Part shown: in pieces, positions 61,330 through 64,000 of the stretch | Layout: the number at the start of each line of letters is the position of its first letter | How positions within the stretch are numbered: the first letter of the stretch is position 1 | Assembly (NCBI RefSeq): GCF_016545825.1 | Contig: NC_052621.1 | Location: forward strand, 2,566,199-2,630,198 | Source of the DNA: Eucalyptus grandis | Lineage: Eukaryota > Streptophyta > Magnoliopsida > Myrtales > Myrtaceae | DNA: 64,000 bases | Reading direction: 5' to 3' | The notes under the pieces: generated by a model | Databases searched by the model: none | What the model saw: the letters and a program-made list of their open reading frames with translations, nothing else | What the model was told of the DNA's origin: nothing | Made by a program: the position numbers and the translations under genes

Positions 61330-61990
61330 ATCTAGTTAGTTTAATTCCGAGTCATCAGTTGTATTGTTGGCTGAGATCACGGAGATAAATTGCTCAAATC
61401 TCAGTTCCATTTGCCACCAATATGTCATGGTCACTAGTCGGTTGTCTGCAATTATACCTGTTGAGTTGATTTGCAGTCCTTGTGTTTATGAATCACATTT
61501 TTTTGCGGTTATGCAGACCATTTTGCGTGAGTGGAGTTGGACGCTTTGCATTCATCTATACATTCTATATCTGTCTAGCTATGAAGGTATACTCGATCGA
61601 TAATGAAAGAGCAGACATCGAGCAAGAATTCTCTCATTCAAGACAACCACATCTCTCGACTGAGATCCTCCCTCGAGAAACTTTCCCTTGTCAACAGCGA
61701 CAACTCGAAGACGGTCAAACTCACCGAAGAAGCAATAAGCAGCAAGGAGAAGCAATAGCGTGTGTTCTTTGCTAGAATCGCTTGGAAGCATCTCGGCGAC
61801 CCACATGACAATTCGAAATCTAAAAGGGAGTGATGCCCTCATCTTGCTCTGTAGGTGTCTACATGGCCTAAGCCCTAGGCCGCTAGTACAAGCGCAGTTA
61901 ACTGTAGATGAATCTTTCATGGGTTATGAAATTCATATTTTTAGCGAGGTCTAAGCGTGACCCGTCTATCTTTTGAGCAATTTGATTTTT
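61330..61990 (+). pseudogene. NUP88 last exon and 3' flank, partial duplicate
   Basis: Positions 61517-61758 copy NUP88 exon 9 (58333-58574), together with part of the preceding intron and the 3' flank. The codon after DHFA is TGA instead of GGA and further differences interrupt the frame. The final KEKQ and stop are still readable. Confidence 0.88.
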
Positions 61991-62629
61991 CCTAATAGAA
62001 CTAATCAAGACAACACTACGCGATGGAAAGCACTGGCCATAATCTTTGTCCTTTACCCCGTTCCTTCCTGCATTCTTCTCTGGGCGTGCATATTCCATTC
62101 AGATTGATTGTCTTTGGGATTTTGGAAATAAAGAAATCTCTCTGGGGCTTAAATGCTTGATCGATGCAGTCGACCGAGTGTGGTTGAATAAAGTCATATT
62201 TGCTTCTCACATGTGGCAACATAAAAGCGGAAGTAGGATTTTGAGGGGCAAAATGCAGGCACTAACGAGGGTAGATAGATAAGATATTCATTACTCCACC
62301 AAAAAAAGAAAGAAGGGTTGATATTCATGTTTGCTAGTGCTTCAAGAATCATCACCACAAACTCCTCTCTCCCTCTCCCTCCCCCGCCCCCAAATGCACG
62401 TGCATTGTAAATAGTGGCTATTGCTCTTAGCGGCGAGCCAGATCGAATGAACGAAATAATCTCAAGAGTTGCTTGCTATGTTACATTATAAGTGACTTGA
62501 TTTTTATCGGATCCAATAAATTGTATCCCCACTTGCATCTTCTATTCTAAACCACTAGCTTCGCCCATTCGCACCCAGGACAGTTTTGCTCCCCCCTATG
62601 TACATTGCCCGAACGCGTCGCATCGACGA

Positions 62630-63473
62630 ACATAGATGGGGTACGGCTTCTGCAATCACGTCGTCGGGAAGAAAATAACTTATTCTTCCTTCCGCTGGCA
62701 CCCAACTGTCACGCGAAATGAAGGTGAGTTTGCCATCGTTAACCTTCAATTTCGCTTGAGGGGAAAAGAAATGTAAGCAAAGAGGTGCCGTATTTAGTAC
62801 CTGAAGCGAGTAACTAGTTGGTGAAGGAATACGGATGTCTCTACTCTAGCTAGCTCCCATGCGGGACAGAGTCAAGGCCGTCCTTCGAATGGCGTAAAGT
62901 TGTTTCAGGGGTTGGCGAGCGAGAATTGCTCTGCATATAATTCATAGTTATCGATCAGTCAATTGAAGATAGATCATTTTTTTCAAGGTCGAACCAAGAT
63001 CCGCAGGAGCAGAGAGAAGGACAGGGCAATACCTGCCATCTCTACGGGTTAAAAGCTCGAGCTTCCTCGAAGCGATCTTGATCTAGATGCACGGTGTGAA
63101 ACGAAGTGAATGCTTCCCACCCTTTAGGTATCCTCCCTGCATGAACAGAGATAACCCAGCGAATTAGATCAATCGGCCCATACCAACATGGAACCAAATC
63201 GAGAAAATTCTCCTTTACCTTTCACGTTGACATCCGTCATCGCCTCCCTGAATACCTTTCTAATGATGTTCGCAACCCGCATCGTCTCATTGATAACCTG
63301 AAAACACTTGCATAGCACAGCGTTAAAGCTCGGAAGCGTCACGCTTTTGCCAAACCCATGGCCACGAGAATGCCGTTGGACTTGCGCATTGCGTGAAAGG
63401 CATAGGCCTGATAGTCATTCCAGTCCGGACTCTCGCAACGATATTTCTTCGCTCTGATCTTGTCATGCTCTTC
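62630..63473 (-). pseudogene. CYP90-type cytochrome P450 (brassinosteroid biosynthesis), decayed 3' half
   Basis: Exon-like pieces on the minus strand resemble CYP90C/D steroid hydroxylases. They are 63390-63473 (EEHDKIRAKK, DWNDY), 63226-63300 (VINETMRVANIIRKVFREAM), about 63030-63150 (IPKGWEAFTSFHTVHLDQDR), about 62800-62955 (NNFTPF, ELARVETSVFLHQLVTRF) and about 62630-62730 (SWVPAE, QKPYPIY in a shifted frame). The Trp of FNPWRWQ is a stop, the heme loop that should read FGGGPRLCPG is shifted and interrupted, and the last exon is frameshifted. The N-terminal half is missing. CYP90 enzymes oxidise brassinosteroid precursors in the ER; this one cannot. Confidence 0.85.
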
Positions 63474-63711
63474 CTGTCATCCAAAGACAAAGATGTCGTC
63501 ATCCATGGGATCGAAAAATAAAGATATAACTCTTATCCGATATCTTCTGATCAAGAAAAAGAAAAGAAGAGAAAAACATTTAAAGAAGAAGAAATTCAAC
63601 GGGGTGGAATCTTGATGCATGTGGGAACAGCGTCACGTGAAAACACGACGACCAAAGCGATTCTTTTTGGAAATTTTCAGGAACAGCACCTAACTCATCC
63701 TAGACCACGAC

Positions 63712-64000
63712 TAATGAGAAGCGGTTCCTCTATCGGATAGCTGTTCGGCTTGGAGAACCCGAGCCAACTTCTGTTCGCGCTGCTTCTCCTCCAAGGTCCT
63801 TCAATCATCATTTTGTATGTTGAAGTCCTCTGTGGCATTGGTTTGCCTTCTCTCGCTGAGTGGAGAAACTGTGATGCTTTTGGTGCATTTGTAGCGTATT
63901 CCAAATCAAGCAAATGCGGAATGTGGGATAGTTGAATGACTTTTGTCATGCTAATTCTGAAGCTGTGGAACTGGAAACAAGTTCTCGGCATGTCGAATGC
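63712..64000 (+). pseudogene. NUP88 exon 1 end and intron 1, partial duplicate reaching the window edge
   Basis: It matches 52815-53167, beginning with residues like RIAVRLGEPEPTSVRAASPP and continuing into intron 1 sequence. The start codon and first two thirds of exon 1 are absent at this end. The copy continues beyond the window, so further NUP88 exons may follow. Confidence 0.8.

Overview
This is nuclear DNA from a flowering plant, most likely a woody eudicot. The evidence is long GT-AG introns, plant-specific genes (ELF4, a plant-type phosphoinositide phospholipase C, a CPRD49-like GDSL esterase, a CYP90 remnant), many GA microsatellites and small non-autonomous DNA transposons. A Myrtales or Eucalyptus-like source would fit the heavy local duplication, but that is a guess. 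No rRNA, tRNA, CRISPR or bacterial gene was recognised. All gene models below come from manual splicing and recognition of conserved residues; no search was run.

Layout. Positions 1-5361 are a duplicated block (copy A) with the 3' half of an ABC1-type kinase gene and a broken small secreted-peptide gene. A 100-N assembly gap (5362-5461) follows. Then come a phospholipase C gene (minus strand, 5479-9340), an intergenic stretch with a probable MITE, and a secretory cyclophilin gene (plus, 13578-15937). From about 15.24 kb a tandem duplication dominates. Unit 1 (about 15.24-25.89 kb) runs from the cyclophilin 3' half through a dead ELF4 and a truncated ABC1K to an intact secreted-peptide gene. 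Unit 2 (about 25.885-41.9 kb) repeats this order with a cyclophilin 3' fragment, an intact ELF4 and an intact 12-exon ABC1K gene, and it also carries an intact GDSL esterase. The junction lies inside two exons: ABC1K exon 5 is fused tail to tail with cyclophilin exon 5. 

The stretch 44-52.5 kb is accessory DNA: a G-box array, a second intact secreted-peptide gene (plus, 46021-46345), ABC1K exons 2-3 in inverted orientation, a GC-rich minisatellite-like segment and a hAT-like element with matching ends and target duplication. NUP88/MOS7 (plus, 52584-58574) follows. The last 5 kb holds broken genes: an ABCB transporter nucleotide-binding domain, a 50-bp-arm hairpin made of secreted-peptide exon 1, a NUP88 last-exon copy, a CYP90 cytochrome P450 and a NUP88 first-exon copy that runs off the edge.

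Most interesting. A small two-exon gene family encodes secreted Cys/Pro-rich peptides (84-88 residues) that I do not recognise. It occurs as two intact copies, one damaged copy and one near-perfect inverted duplication of exon 1 that could fold into a small-RNA-type hairpin against its own relatives. A second point is the evening element upstream of each ELF4 copy, doubled upstream of the only intact one.

Caution. Phospholipase C, cyclophilin, ELF4 copy 1, block A and NUP88 all carry frame-breaking indels, many in homopolymers, while ABC1K, the GDSL esterase, ELF4 copy 2 and two peptide genes are clean. Part of the apparent gene damage may be sequence error.
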